A stretch of DNA of 35,056 nt. Origin: Verrucomicrobiales bacterium (GTDB lineage: Bacteria > Verrucomicrobiota > Verrucomicrobiia > Methylacidiphilales > JAAUTS01). Below, one piece after another: positions 23,393-33,257 of the stretch. The stretch covers positions 1 through 35,056 of the forward strand of contig JAISDC010000265.1 in assembly GCA_031265105.1 (NCBI GenBank), given 5' to 3'. The notes beneath the pieces were generated by a model. It worked only from the letters and a program-made list of their open reading frames with translations, was not told where the DNA came from and made no database searches. Both the position numbers and the translations under genes were made by a program. Each line of letters opens with the position of its first letter. The first letter of the stretch is position 1.

Positions 23393-25819
23393 ATGAATCC
23401 ATCCATAATAAACAAACTAACCCTAATATTAACTCTCCTCGCCATCCTCAGCGGCCCACTGGCGGCGCCCTGGCCGGCGTCAGCGGCCACCAGAATTATG
23501 ATTGGCGGCACCCTGGCGGAAGCCGATGCCGGTTACACCCCCAGAGTCGTCGGCGCCGACAGTTGGTCGGCCATCATGCTCGTGCAGGGCGCTCAGTACA
23601 GCGGCACGCGGATCACGGCTGAAAGTTCGATTGACGCCACGGCCTACCCTGAGGGCAGCAAAGCGGTTTGGGCGAATGCCAGCGAGGTGTTCCTTTATAG
23701 CAGCACCATTGCCACAACCGGGTTGGGGGCCGATAGCGTTTTCCTTCACAACGGAGCGATCGGTTGGCTGGAAAATACCACCGTCACCAGCTCCGGCAGC
23801 ATGGCCGCGTCAGTGCGGGTGCAGCACAACGGCAATCTGACCGTCATCGGCGGCACTATTGCCGCCACCGGCAGCAGCGCCACCCCTGTGTTGGTCCATA
23901 ATAACGCCAAGCTCAACGTGAAGGACGCGGTCATTATCAGCAACAATAACCAGGCCGCTGTAACGGCGCTGAGCGGCGGAGAGGTCGGGTTGCATGATAC
24001 CAGCATTCAAGCTCCAGTCACGGGGCTGTCGGTCTCAGACGGCCGGATTTTCGGCAATAACCTGGCAATGACCGGCGCAATTTCGGCGAGTAACAACGGA
24101 GATATAAAACTGCAAGACAGCGTCGTGAGCGGCACCGCCAGCATAATCAGCGTGCACAGCAACGGCTCAGTGACCGTGACCGGCGGCACCTTGACCAGCA
24201 CCGGCAGCAGCAGGAACGTGGCACTCATCCGCGGCGACGGCACCATCAATCTCGACAACGTGGACACCGCCGCCGCCGGCGGCATCTCCACCACCGGGAG
24301 CTTTACCGGCACCGCCACCGTCAACCTCAGCGGCGGCAGCGGCCTCAACGGCGACGCCATCAACAGCGGCAGCGGCGCGCTGACCGTGAACCTCGATCAC
24401 GGCACCATGCTTGGCAATGTTGCCAACCAAGGCGACGGCACGCTGACCATCATCCTTGATAACGACTCAATCGGCACCGGCGGCTTCGCCGGCGGCAACC
24501 TGATCACGGGCAGCGACAGCGGGTGGACCTTCACCAAAGACAGCCACGGCAACTACGGCGAGAATAACGGCGTGTGGAACATCGGCGATTATGAAGTCAT
24601 CTTCGACAACATGATTCACAGCGGTACCGTCACCATCAGCGTCAACAGCGACACCGGCGACGGCGGCTCCATCACCATCACCGATACCGCTGACGGTGAG
24701 GGTACCGTTCACATCAACACCACCGGCAACGGCCAGGCCGACCCGAACAAAGTTCTCCCCGGCATCGTCAGCGGCGACGGCACGGAACACTGGCAATGGG
24801 ATCCCATCGACTGGGGTATCGACACCATCATCAAGGACGGCGACCACTTCATCAAAAACGGCACCAGCCCCGCCGGTGCGGTCTTGAACAGCAGCGTGGC
24901 GATCCAGCAAGCCATGTGGTTCGCGCAGCAAAACAGTTTGCTCAAGCGTATGGGCGAGTTGCGCTATGGAGCGCGGGCGTCCCGCCCGCCAGCGGGCGAG
25001 ACGCCCGCGCGCCATATAATTGAAAACATCTGGCTCAGAAGCTACGGCCAACAGCTCAACGTCGGCAGCAAAGTTTCAGGCAAAGCCTACGAACAACTCA
25101 TCTATGGCGTCGATCTCGGCACTGACCATAAGTTCACCATCAGCGCTGACAGTGACTTGTACTTGGGCGTGTACGCCGGCTACGGTCGCAGTGATATAGA
25201 CTACCGCACCCCCGGCACTGACGGTGAGATTAACAGCTACTACGGCGGCCTCTACGCCACTTGGCTCCACGCCAGCGGCTTCTACATCGACGCCACCTTC
25301 AAAGCTGCCAGTGTCAACAACGACTTGAAAGCCCCCTACGGCAGCACTCAACTCACCGCCAACTACAGTGACGTCAACATCGGCGGCAGCCTCGAAATCG
25401 GGAAGAAGTTCACCTTCGCCGATGATTGGTTCATCGAGCCTCAGTTCCAAGTCAACTACCTCCACATCCTCGCCGAGGATTACACCGCCGGCCCGATGAC
25501 CATCAGCGCCCAAGACCTCGACGCCCTGCAACTCCGCATCGGCAGTCTCTTCGGCAGAACCATCAACCTCACCAACAGCGGCGCATTACAACCTTACGTG
25601 AAGATCAGCGGCGTAGAAACCATCAGCAGCGGTGGCACCCTGCGCAACGGCTACCAACACACCCGCGCCAACACTGACGGTGCCAGAGCCGAACTCGGCG
25701 GCGGCCTCATCTGGCAACTCGACGCTAACAATCAACTCCACCTCGACTACGAAGCCACCTTCGGCGACAAGTACGACAAACCCTGGGGCCTAACAGCAGG
25801 CTACCGTCACCAGTTCTAA
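23393..25819 (+). CDS. Autotransporter outer-membrane beta-barrel protein
   Basis: An 808-residue type V secretion-like protein. Residues 1-32 are a signal peptide (IINKLTLILTLLAILSGPLA, ending WPASAA). The passenger (about 33-510) is a pertactin-like parallel beta-helix of short repeats such as NLTVIGGTIAATGSS and SVTVTGGTLTSTGSS. RMGELRYG, the usual junction, is followed by IWLRSYGQQLNVGS and a 12-strand-type barrel ending TAGYRHQF with the terminal Phe of outer-membrane proteins. Between junction and barrel, residues 526-541 are encoded by an inserted palindrome (24971-25010). No protease motif is visible. A hairpin at 25856-25886 follows the stop. Confidence 0.93.
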   Translation: MNPSIINKLTLILTLLAILSGPLAAPWPASAATRIMIGGTLAEADAGYTPRVVGADSWSAIMLVQGAQYSGTRITAESSIDATAYPEGSKAVWANASEVFLYSSTIATTGLGADSVFLHNGAIGWLENTTVTSSGSMAASVRVQHNGNLTVIGGTIAATGSSATPVLVHNNAKLNVKDAVIISNNNQAAVTALSGGEVGLHDTSIQAPVTGLSVSDGRIFGNNLAMTGAISASNNGDIKLQDSVVSGTASIISVHSNGSVTVTGGTLTSTGSSRNVALIRGDGTINLDNVDTAAAGGISTTGSFTGTATVNLSGGSGLNGDAINSGSGALTVNLDHGTMLGNVANQGDGTLTIILDNDSIGTGGFAGGNLITGSDSGWTFTKDSHGNYGENNGVWNIGDYEVIFDNMIHSGTVTISVNSDTGDGGSITITDTADGEGTVHINTTGNGQADPNKVLPGIVSGDGTEHWQWDPIDWGIDTIIKDGDHFIKNGTSPAGAVLNSSVAIQQAMWFAQQNSLLKRMGELRYGARASRPPAGETPARHIIENIWLRSYGQQLNVGSKVSGKAYEQLIYGVDLGTDHKFTISADSDLYLGVYAGYGRSDIDYRTPGTDGEINSYYGGLYATWLHASGFYIDATFKAASVNNDLKAPYGSTQLTANYSDVNIGGSLEIGKKFTFADDWFIEPQFQVNYLHILAEDYTAGPMTISAQDLDALQLRIGSLFGRTINLTNSGALQPYVKISGVETISSGGTLRNGYQHTRANTDGARAELGGGLIWQLDANNQLHLDYEATFGDKYDKPWGLTAGYRHQF
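24971..25010. repeat. 40-bp palindrome inserted in frame in the autotransporter gene
   Basis: GCGCGGGCGTCCCGCCCGC (24971-24989) and GCGGGCGAGACGCCCGCGC (24992-25010) pair with one mismatch around a 2-base loop. The sequence is read in frame as ARASRPPAGETPAR. The same GCGCGGGCGTCCCGCCCGC word is known to me as an intergenic repeat of Verrucomicrobia. It is far more GC-rich than the flanking codons, as expected for an insertion. Confidence 0.88.
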
Positions 25820-25920
25820 ACCACGAATAAACACGAATTGACACGAATAACATGCAAGAGGCAACCGCTGACCGTGGTTGCCTCTTTCATTAGTGTCCAT
25901 TCGTGTCAATCCGTGGTTAA
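25818..25920. repeat. Nested palindrome after the autotransporter (CCACGAAT outer, GAGGCAACC inner)
   Basis: The outer arms AACCACGAATAAACACGAAT and ATTCGTGTCAATCCGTGGTT are imperfect members of the CCACGGAT repeat family. They enclose a perfect inner hairpin, listed separately. The structure begins at the autotransporter stop codon. Confidence 0.7.
25856..25886 (+). terminator. Hairpin AAGAGGCAACC / GGTTGCCTCTT after the autotransporter
   Basis: Perfect 11-bp arms at 25856-25866 and 25876-25886 enclose a 9-base loop that carries the CGCTGAC word. It lies 37 bp after the stop codon. Stem strength and position fit a transcription terminator, though the T-run is short. Confidence 0.65.
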
Positions 25921-26097
25921 AAATCTCCGCGCCTCCGCGTCTCCGCGGTTAAGTGTTGTTAAAAAATCCTTCGGGCCTTCGTGGTGCAATTATTTTCCGC
26001 CAACGAAAAAATTGTACTGCCAAATTGCGGATTTGCCTTACATTAAACGCCCCGCGCGGTTCATGCCGAGTCGCGCCACAAGAAAGGAAGCCCGGTT
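25921..26097. other. gltA upstream region with decayed repeats
   Basis: The first half holds CTCCGCGCCTCCGCGTCTCC and CCTTCGGGCCTTCGTGGTGC repeat words. The stretch around 26000-26060 is more AT-rich and is the likely promoter region for the citrate synthase gene. No gene is visible. Confidence 0.45.
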
Positions 26098-27390
26098 ATG
26101 TCGGAAACAGCCAAAATAATCATTGCAGATCAGCCTTACGAATTTCCCGTAATTACCGGCACCGAAAATGAAAAGGCCATTGACACGGCCAGGTTGCGCG
26201 ACTTGACCGGTTACGTCACTTACGATGACGGTTACGGCAATACCGCTTCCTGTGCCAGCGCCATCACCTTCATCAACGGCGAGCAGGGCGTGCTGCGTTA
26301 TCGCGGTTATGACATCCAGGACCTCGCCGTTCATTCCAATTTCATCGAGTCCGCCTACCTGGTGGTTTACGGCGAATTGCCGACCATCTCGCAATTGCAA
26401 AACTTCCGCCACTTGATTTTGCGCAACGCCGCCATCCATCAGGGCATGTTCAGCTTTTTCGAGGCGTTCCCCAACAATTCGCACCCGATGGCCATCCTCT
26501 CGGCGATGGTCAACTCCCTCGGCTGCTATTACCCGGAGATGGCGTCCAACAATCGCGAACAGGATCTTGAGCACCTCGACAGCGCCGCGACCATTCTGTT
26601 GTCCAAAGTCCGCACCCTGGCGGCCATGTCCTACCGCATGAAATACGGCCTGCCGTTCATCCATCCGAAGCCTGAGTTGCCCTATTGTTCCAACTTCCTG
26701 CACATGATGTTTTCCGAGCCGTATGCGGATTACAAATTCAACCCGGTCGTGGATCGCGCGCTGAACCTGATTTTGCTGCTGCACGCTGACCATGAGCAGA
26801 ATTGCAGCACCTCGACCGTGCGCATGGTGGCGTCGGGCGGCGCCAACCTGTTCGCCTCCGCCTCCGCCGGCGTCTGCGCCCTCTGGGGGCCGGCCCACGG
26901 CGGCGCCAACATGGCGGTCATTCACATGCTGGCGCAAATTCACCAGGACGGCGACGACGGCTCGCGTTTCGTCGCCGCCGCCAAGAGTGGTGACAAAAGC
27001 AAGCGGCTGATGGGCTTCGGCCATCGCGTTTATAAAAATTACGACCCGCGCGCCAAGATTTTGCGGAAAACCTGCGCCGACGTACTGAATACCCTCGGCG
27101 TCAACGACCCGCTGCTGGATATCGCGCTCAAATTGGAGGAGATCGCCACCCACGACGAGTATTTCCACGCCCGCAGACTGTATCCGAACGTGGATTTCTA
27201 CAGCGGCATCATCATGCGCGCCATCGGCATCCCGGTGGACATGTTCACGGTGATGTTCGCCATCGGCCGGATGCCGGGCTGGATTGCCCACTGGCGCGAA
27301 TTGGCAACCGGTAATTCGCCGATTCACCGTCCGCGCCAAATCTACACCGGTTCCCCGCGCCGGGAATTCACGCCGATTGACCAACGGTGA
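26098..27390 (+). CDS. gltA: Citrate synthase
   Basis: Condenses acetyl-CoA and oxaloacetate at the entry of the TCA cycle. The 430-residue protein has [14 protein letters not shown], the catalytic His in [33 protein letters not shown], the second His in [16 protein letters not shown], and the Asp in [21 protein letters not shown]-terminal features (an extra beta region before ARLRDLTGY) match the type II hexameric subgroup of Gram-negatives, which is often NADH-sensitive; the sensitivity is not shown here. AAGGAAG precedes the ATG, a usable ribosome site. mdh lies 4.4 kb downstream. Confidence 0.97.
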   Translation: MSETAKIIIADQPYEFPVITGTENEKAIDTARLRDLTGYVTYDDGYGNTASCASAITFINGEQGVLRYRGYDIQDLAVHSNFIESAYLVVYGELPTISQLQNFRHLILRNAAIHQGMFSFFEAFPNNSHPMAILSAMVNSLGCYYPEMASNNREQDLEHLDSAATILLSKVRTLAAMSYRMKYGLPFIHPKPELPYCSNFLHMMFSEPYADYKFNPVVDRALNLILLLHADHEQNCSTSTVRMVASGGANLFASASAGVCALWGPAHGGANMAVIHMLAQIHQDGDDGSRFVAAAKSGDKSKRLMGFGHRVYKNYDPRAKILRKTCADVLNTLGVNDPLLDIALKLEEIATHDEYFHARRLYPNVDFYSGIIMRAIGIPVDMFTVMFAIGRMPGWIAHWRELATGNSPIHRPRQIYTGSPRREFTPIDQR

Positions 27391-27453
27391 GATTATTTGA
27401 AGATTGAGGATTTAAGATTTCCCATCGATGGTTTTGTCGCTTAGCATCGGCGC

Positions 27454-28122
27454 ATGGCATTACCAGTCTTGCAAAACGACACTTGGCTGTTCCACGGGGA
27501 CAGCATCACCGATTACATGCGCCGCGTTGACCCTGAGGGCTGGGGCTACGGTTACGTCCGTCTTATCGCCCAATGGCTGCGCGGGCGCGGCATGACGCCC
27601 GGCTACGAGTTTCCGAAAATCCTCAATCGCGCCACCAGCGGCAACACCATTCGCGTGCTGGCCAGGGATTGGGAGGCGGACGTCATCGCCAGCAAGCCGC
27701 GGGTGTTGTCCATCAAGATTGGCGTCAACGACGTGTGGTCGGGCCTGGTGCCCGGACGCGAGGGGACGCATGTTCCGCTGGACGAGTTCACGGCGACTTA
27801 CGACCGGCTGCTGACGGAGACGCGCGTGAAGCTGCCGTATTGCAAAATCGTGCTGTGCGACCCCATCGGCATCTGGCCGCCGTCACCGTCAGCGGGCAAC
27901 GAGCGGCTGGCGCCGTATTGCGCCGCCATCGCGCGGCTGGCGGAGCAGCATCAGGTCTTCGCGCACGTCAAGCCGCAGGCGGCGTTTCTCCAGGCCAAGC
28001 GGGAACATCCTGAAATTGATTTCACCGCTGACGGTGTCCACCCGACCCCGCCCGGCGACATGGTGCTCGCCATCGCCTGGTTGCGCGCGACCGGCCTGCT
28101 GGACAAGCGGTGCGAGATGTGA
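27454..28122 (+). CDS. SGNH/GDSL-family hydrolase
   Basis: A 222-residue esterase-like protein. The blocks are visible in order: LFHGDSITDYMRR (block I Ser), NRATSGNTIRVLARDW (block II), IKIGVNDVWSGL (block III with Asn) and DFTADGVHPTPPGD (block V with Asp and His). No signal peptide is present, so it is probably cytoplasmic. Family substrates include acetylated sugars, lipids and peptidoglycan acetyl groups; the specificity cannot be told. It starts 63 bp after gltA, with a plausible independent promoter in an AT-richer gap. ACCGTCAGCG words sit at 27885 and 28026 in different frames. Confidence 0.9.
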   Translation: MALPVLQNDTWLFHGDSITDYMRRVDPEGWGYGYVRLIAQWLRGRGMTPGYEFPKILNRATSGNTIRVLARDWEADVIASKPRVLSIKIGVNDVWSGLVPGREGTHVPLDEFTATYDRLLTETRVKLPYCKIVLCDPIGIWPPSPSAGNERLAPYCAAIARLAEQHQVFAHVKPQAAFLQAKREHPEIDFTADGVHPTPPGDMVLAIAWLRATGLLDKRCEM

Positions 28123-28182
28123 TTAAAAAAGTCCAAGGTTTCCGTTGCCAAGCAGAGAGGATTTCCCTAGATAGTACAATTG

Positions 28183-30009
28183 ATGGATAGCGACCTGCAA
28201 CAAATAGTGGAGACTTTGCAACTCACGCATTTGACTCCCAAACTTGAACAACTCACCCCCGGCAATTGCTGCGAGCATCGCAGTTGGGGGATTGGCAAAA
28301 TCCGTGAATGGGACCCGATCGGCCGGAAAGTGATTATTGATTTCGCGGGCAAGGCCGGTCACGCGATGGATTTTGAATACGCCGCGGCCTCGCTGACGCC
28401 GCTGGCCGCCGACCATATTGAGACGCAAAAAATCAACGCAGCGGACGCGGTCAAAAAACTGGCGGCGGAAGACCCGGCGCAGTTGATGCGGGTGGTGACG
28501 CGCAGCCTGGGCCGGCAGGCCAACGCGGTGAAAATCCAGGCGGTGTTGTCGCCGGACGTGGTGGGCGAGGCCGATTGGAAAAAATGGTGGGACGGCGCCA
28601 AGCGGGCGATGAAGAAGGACGCGCGGTTTGTGATTCCCGGCAAGCGCACCGAGGCGATTCAATTTTTTGACGTGGCGCCCGATTACAAAGAGGAAGCCTT
28701 CAGCGCCGTCATCCAGGCGGTGGGGCCGAAGGCCGAACTGGCCGCGGTCGAGCAACTGGTCAAGCACGCCAAGGTGCTGGACGAGGCGGCGCTGCAAAAC
28801 GTCATCAATGACATTGACCAAACCATCACCAAGACGCCGAGTTCGCAAATCGTGGCGGCGGTTGAGCTGGCGCTGGGGCGCGACGAATTGGTGCGGGAAT
28901 CGGGCCGGGTGGCACAGTTCGGCGCGACGAGTGTCAGCCGGTTCGTGCCGCGGGAGGCCAGGGCCTTTGTCGCGCTGGCGGAACAACTGGCGGCGGGCAA
29001 GCAGGGCAAGTTTGTCGAGCGCACGGCGGAAATTTTGCAAGAACGCTGGCACGGGTTCGCGGCGGAGTTGCTGCCTTACGCCAACGGTCGCATCGCGGAA
29101 GTGGTGATTGCCTCCTACAAGCGCGACCAGCGCGTCGGGGAAATCCTGGAAGTGCTGGGCCGCCTGATTCGCGAGCGCAAGTTGCATTATGACTTTTTGA
29201 TTTGGCTGGCAAAGAACCGCCGGGCCGCGGAGTTCCAGCCGCTGATCAACGTGCAGTTGTTCTACGCGATTCTGTCGGTGCTGGAACTCGACACGCTGGA
29301 AGGCAGCCGCAAGTCGGGCCGCCTGCAGGATTTGTTGATTAGCAACAAGGAGTTGATGAAGGATTTGCTGGAAGGCGCGCGCGAGGACGAGGTGCGCGAC
29401 GTGACCCGCGCCATCATGCTCAGCCCGGTGTTCGAGGAACTGGACAAGCGCTCGCTGCTGGCGACATTGGTGAAACTTTATCCGTTCGTGCAGGCGATGA
29501 TCATCGGCCAGGACAGCAAGTCGGACGCCGCCCCGCTGGTGGTGTCGCTGGACAGCCTCACCAAGCGCAAGGCGGAACTGGACGACATCATCAGCCGGAA
29601 GATTCCCGAAAACACCCGCGACATCGCGGTGGCCCGCTCCTACGGCGACTTGCGCGAGAACAGCGAGTTCAAGGCGGCCAAGGAGATGCAGGCGGTGCTG
29701 TTGCGCCGCCGCGCCGAGCTGGAGGCGCTGCTGTTGCGCGCGCAGCCGACCGATTTCAAGGCGGCGGACACCTCCGCGGTCAACATCGGCACCGTGGTGG
29801 AACTGGCCGACACGGTCAGCGGCGAGCGGTTGTCTTACACCATCCTGGGGGCTTGGGACAGCGCGCCGGACCAAGGCATTGTTTCCTACCTGGCCTCGGT
29901 GGCGCAGGTGTTGCACAAGAAAGCTGTCGGTGACACGGCGGATTTGATGCTGGACAGCGGCGGTCAGCGCCAGGTGCGCATTGAAAGCATCCGGGCTTAC
30001 AATCCCTGA
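28183..30009 (+). CDS. greA: Transcription elongation factor GreA, long PVC form with N-terminal extension
   Basis: A 608-residue protein whose C-terminal 170 residues are GreA/GreB: coiled-coil hairpin from SLTKRKAELDDIISRKIPEN with the tip GDLRENSEFKAAKEM carrying the acidic pair that stimulates RNA polymerase transcript cleavage, then the FKBP-like C-terminal domain (GTVVELADTVSGERLSYTIL). The N-terminal 430 residues are mainly helical and start with a module reading WGIGKIREWDPIGRKVIIDF, a Tudor/CarD-like beta strand pattern. GreA normally has about 158 residues; a similar long version is known in Chlamydiae. The start is ATG 28183; a TTG one codon earlier is possible. An AGAGAGGA sequence lies about 20 bp upstream. 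It precedes eno, probably as a separate unit or loose operon. Confidence 0.9.
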   Translation: MDSDLQQIVETLQLTHLTPKLEQLTPGNCCEHRSWGIGKIREWDPIGRKVIIDFAGKAGHAMDFEYAAASLTPLAADHIETQKINAADAVKKLAAEDPAQLMRVVTRSLGRQANAVKIQAVLSPDVVGEADWKKWWDGAKRAMKKDARFVIPGKRTEAIQFFDVAPDYKEEAFSAVIQAVGPKAELAAVEQLVKHAKVLDEAALQNVINDIDQTITKTPSSQIVAAVELALGRDELVRESGRVAQFGATSVSRFVPREARAFVALAEQLAAGKQGKFVERTAEILQERWHGFAAELLPYANGRIAEVVIASYKRDQRVGEILEVLGRLIRERKLHYDFLIWLAKNRRAAEFQPLINVQLFYAILSVLELDTLEGSRKSGRLQDLLISNKELMKDLLEGAREDEVRDVTRAIMLSPVFEELDKRSLLATLVKLYPFVQAMIIGQDSKSDAAPLVVSLDSLTKRKAELDDIISRKIPENTRDIAVARSYGDLRENSEFKAAKEMQAVLLRRRAELEALLLRAQPTDFKAADTSAVNIGTVVELADTVSGERLSYTILGAWDSAPDQGIVSYLASVAQVLHKKAVGDTADLMLDSGGQRQVRIESIRAYNP

Positions 30010-30041
30010 GTCATTTTTTATCAACCAAAAACCAACCCTAA

Positions 30042-31722
<1,681 letters not shown>

Positions 31723-31773
31723 TTTTATTTTCCCCATTGTCAGCGGCCGGTTTTTGCCTATATTGGCCTGACC

Positions 31774-32754
31774 ATGAAAACTCCTGTCCGTGTTGCTGTC
31801 ACCGGTGCCGCCGGTCAAATTAGTTACTCACTGTTATTCCGCATCGCCTCCGGCGCGATGTTCGGCCCCGATCAGCCGGTTATCTTGCAATTAATTGAAG
31901 TGCCCGTGGAGAAAGCCATGCAGGCGCTCGACGGCGTGGCGATGGAACTGGAGGACTGCGCGTTCCCGCTGCTCAAGGGGCTGGTGCTGACCAGCGACGC
32001 GAAGGTCGGCTTCAAGGACGCTAACTGGTGTCTGCTAGTTGGCGCCAAGCCGCGCGGCCCCGGCATGGAGCGCGCCGACTTGCTCAAGGACAACGGCAAA
32101 ATCTTCATCGAGCAGGGCAAAATCATCGACGCCGTCGCCGCTGACAATGCGCGCGTCGCGGTGGTCGGCAATCCCGCCAACACCAACTGCATGATTGCCG
32201 CCAGCCAGGCCAAGCGCCTGCCTGCCGAGCGCTTCACCGCGATGGTGCGCCTCGACCAAAACCGCGCGCAGAGCCAGCTCGCCAAAAAGGCCGGCGTGGA
32301 CTTGACCGAGGTCAAAAACATCTTCATCTACGGCAACCACAGCCCGACCATGTATCCCGCCTACCCGCACGCCACCATCAGCGGCAAGCCGTTGCTGGAC
32401 GTGATTGGCGACAAGGCGTGGCTGCAAGGCCCGTTCTGCGAGACGGTGGGCAAACGCGGCGCGGCCATCATCGCGGCGCGCGGCGCATCGTCAGCGGCCT
32501 CGGCGGCGAACGCGCTGGTGGACCACGTGCGTGATTTGACGACCCCCGGCCGGGTGCACTCCGTGGCGGTGAAATCGAACGGCGCCTACGGCTTCGACCC
32601 GAACGTATGGGCCGGCCTGCCGGTGCGCACCACCGGCCCCGGCTCCTACGAAGTCATCACCAACTACCGCATGTGCGAGTGCTGCCAGGCGAAACTCGCC
32701 GTGACTAACCAGGAATTGGTTGAAGAGCGCGCGGCGGTGTCGGCGCTGCTGTGA
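31774..32754 (+). CDS. mdh: Malate dehydrogenase
   Basis: NAD-dependent oxidation of malate to oxaloacetate in the TCA cycle. The 326-residue protein has the Rossmann start [70 protein letters not shown], and the active-site His in [11 protein letters not shown]. It belongs to the type that resembles Thermus and eukaryotic cytosolic MDH (about 327 residues). In this type the Asp-His pair region usually reads LDHNRA; here it is LDQNRA, a change that is not in the catalytic His. A strong hairpin follows (32787-32820). Confidence 0.95.
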   Translation: MKTPVRVAVTGAAGQISYSLLFRIASGAMFGPDQPVILQLIEVPVEKAMQALDGVAMELEDCAFPLLKGLVLTSDAKVGFKDANWCLLVGAKPRGPGMERADLLKDNGKIFIEQGKIIDAVAADNARVAVVGNPANTNCMIAASQAKRLPAERFTAMVRLDQNRAQSQLAKKAGVDLTEVKNIFIYGNHSPTMYPAYPHATISGKPLLDVIGDKAWLQGPFCETVGKRGAAIIAARGASSAASAANALVDHVRDLTTPGRVHSVAVKSNGAYGFDPNVWAGLPVRTTGPGSYEVITNYRMCECCQAKLAVTNQELVEERAAVSALL

Positions 32755-32786
32755 TTGGCAATTGATTATTGATGATTGATTATTGT

Positions 32787-32820
32787 CCGCCGCTGACGGT
32801 GATTTCACTGTCAGCGGCGG
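32787..32820. terminator. Hairpin built from an inverted pair of ACYGTCAGCG words
   Basis: CCGCCGCTGAC (32787-32797) and GTCAGCGGCGG (32810-32820) are perfect 11-bp arms with a 12-base loop, followed by TTTGTTGTTG. It lies 33 bp after the mdh stop and between convergent genes (mdh and the XRE regulator). Read on each strand it holds CGCTGACGGT and ACTGTCAGCG, so it is an inverted pair of the dispersed word, as DNA uptake sequences pair to form terminators in Neisseria. Confidence 0.85.
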
Positions 32821-32904
32821 TTTGTTGTTGATGAAAATGGCTACGAAAAAAACTGAGGTGATTTGAATGTCGCTGACGCTGACGCTCACCGTCAGCGGGA
32901 ATTT

Positions 32905-33129
32905 TCACAACCCGCGCAACAAAGTTTCCCAGGAACATTGCAACGCGGCGCGGAGTCGCGCGGCGAGCGGTATGGTGGGATTCTTTTGTCCAGCCTCGAT
33001 TTCTTGCAAAAAACGGCGGCTGATATTCGCCCGTTCCGCCAGTTGTTCCTGCGTTAGCGCAGCTTGGTTTCTCAGGTGATAAAGATTTTGTCCGAAGGTC
33101 TTGGTCGGGTTCTCGGAGGATTTGGACAT
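32905..33129 (-). CDS. Small XRE-family transcriptional regulator
   Basis: A 74-residue protein with little more than a Cro/CI-type helix-turn-helix: GQNLYHLRNQAALTQEQLAE, then RANISRRFLQEIEAGQKNPT and LAARLRAALQCSWETLLRGL. Such solo XRE proteins typically act as dimers on palindromic operators. It is divergent from the repetitive autotransporter-type gene (128-bp gap), and an imperfect palindrome lies 33-50 bp upstream of its start. It may regulate itself and that gene. No toxin gene is adjacent, so a toxin-antitoxin role is not supported. Confidence 0.9.
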   Translation of the reverse strand: MSKSSENPTKTFGQNLYHLRNQAALTQEQLAERANISRRFLQEIEAGQKNPTIPLAARLRAALQCSWETLLRGL

Positions 33130-33161
33130 CCATCAATTTTCCAGAATCGGCAGATTTTGAG

Positions 33162-33179
33162 AGCGAGCTATAGCGCGCT
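33162..33179. promoter_or_regulatory. Imperfect 18-bp palindrome AGCGAGCTATAGCGCGCT, candidate operator
   Basis: The 18-mer matches its reverse complement at 16 of 18 positions. It sits in the gap between the divergent XRE gene (start 33129) and the autotransporter-type gene (start 33258), a typical location for an XRE operator. There is no direct evidence of binding. Confidence 0.4.
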
Positions 33180-33257
33180 TTTTTCTTGCGTTACTTTCGC
33201 CACTCGGTAATATTCGCTGCGTTGCACAAGCAATTTAACAATTAGAAAGAAACTAAA

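Noticed and set aside
32905-33129. Antitoxin of a toxin-antitoxin pair
   Set aside because: The gene is a solo XRE protein; its neighbours are mdh (convergent) and an adhesin gene (divergent), not a toxin.
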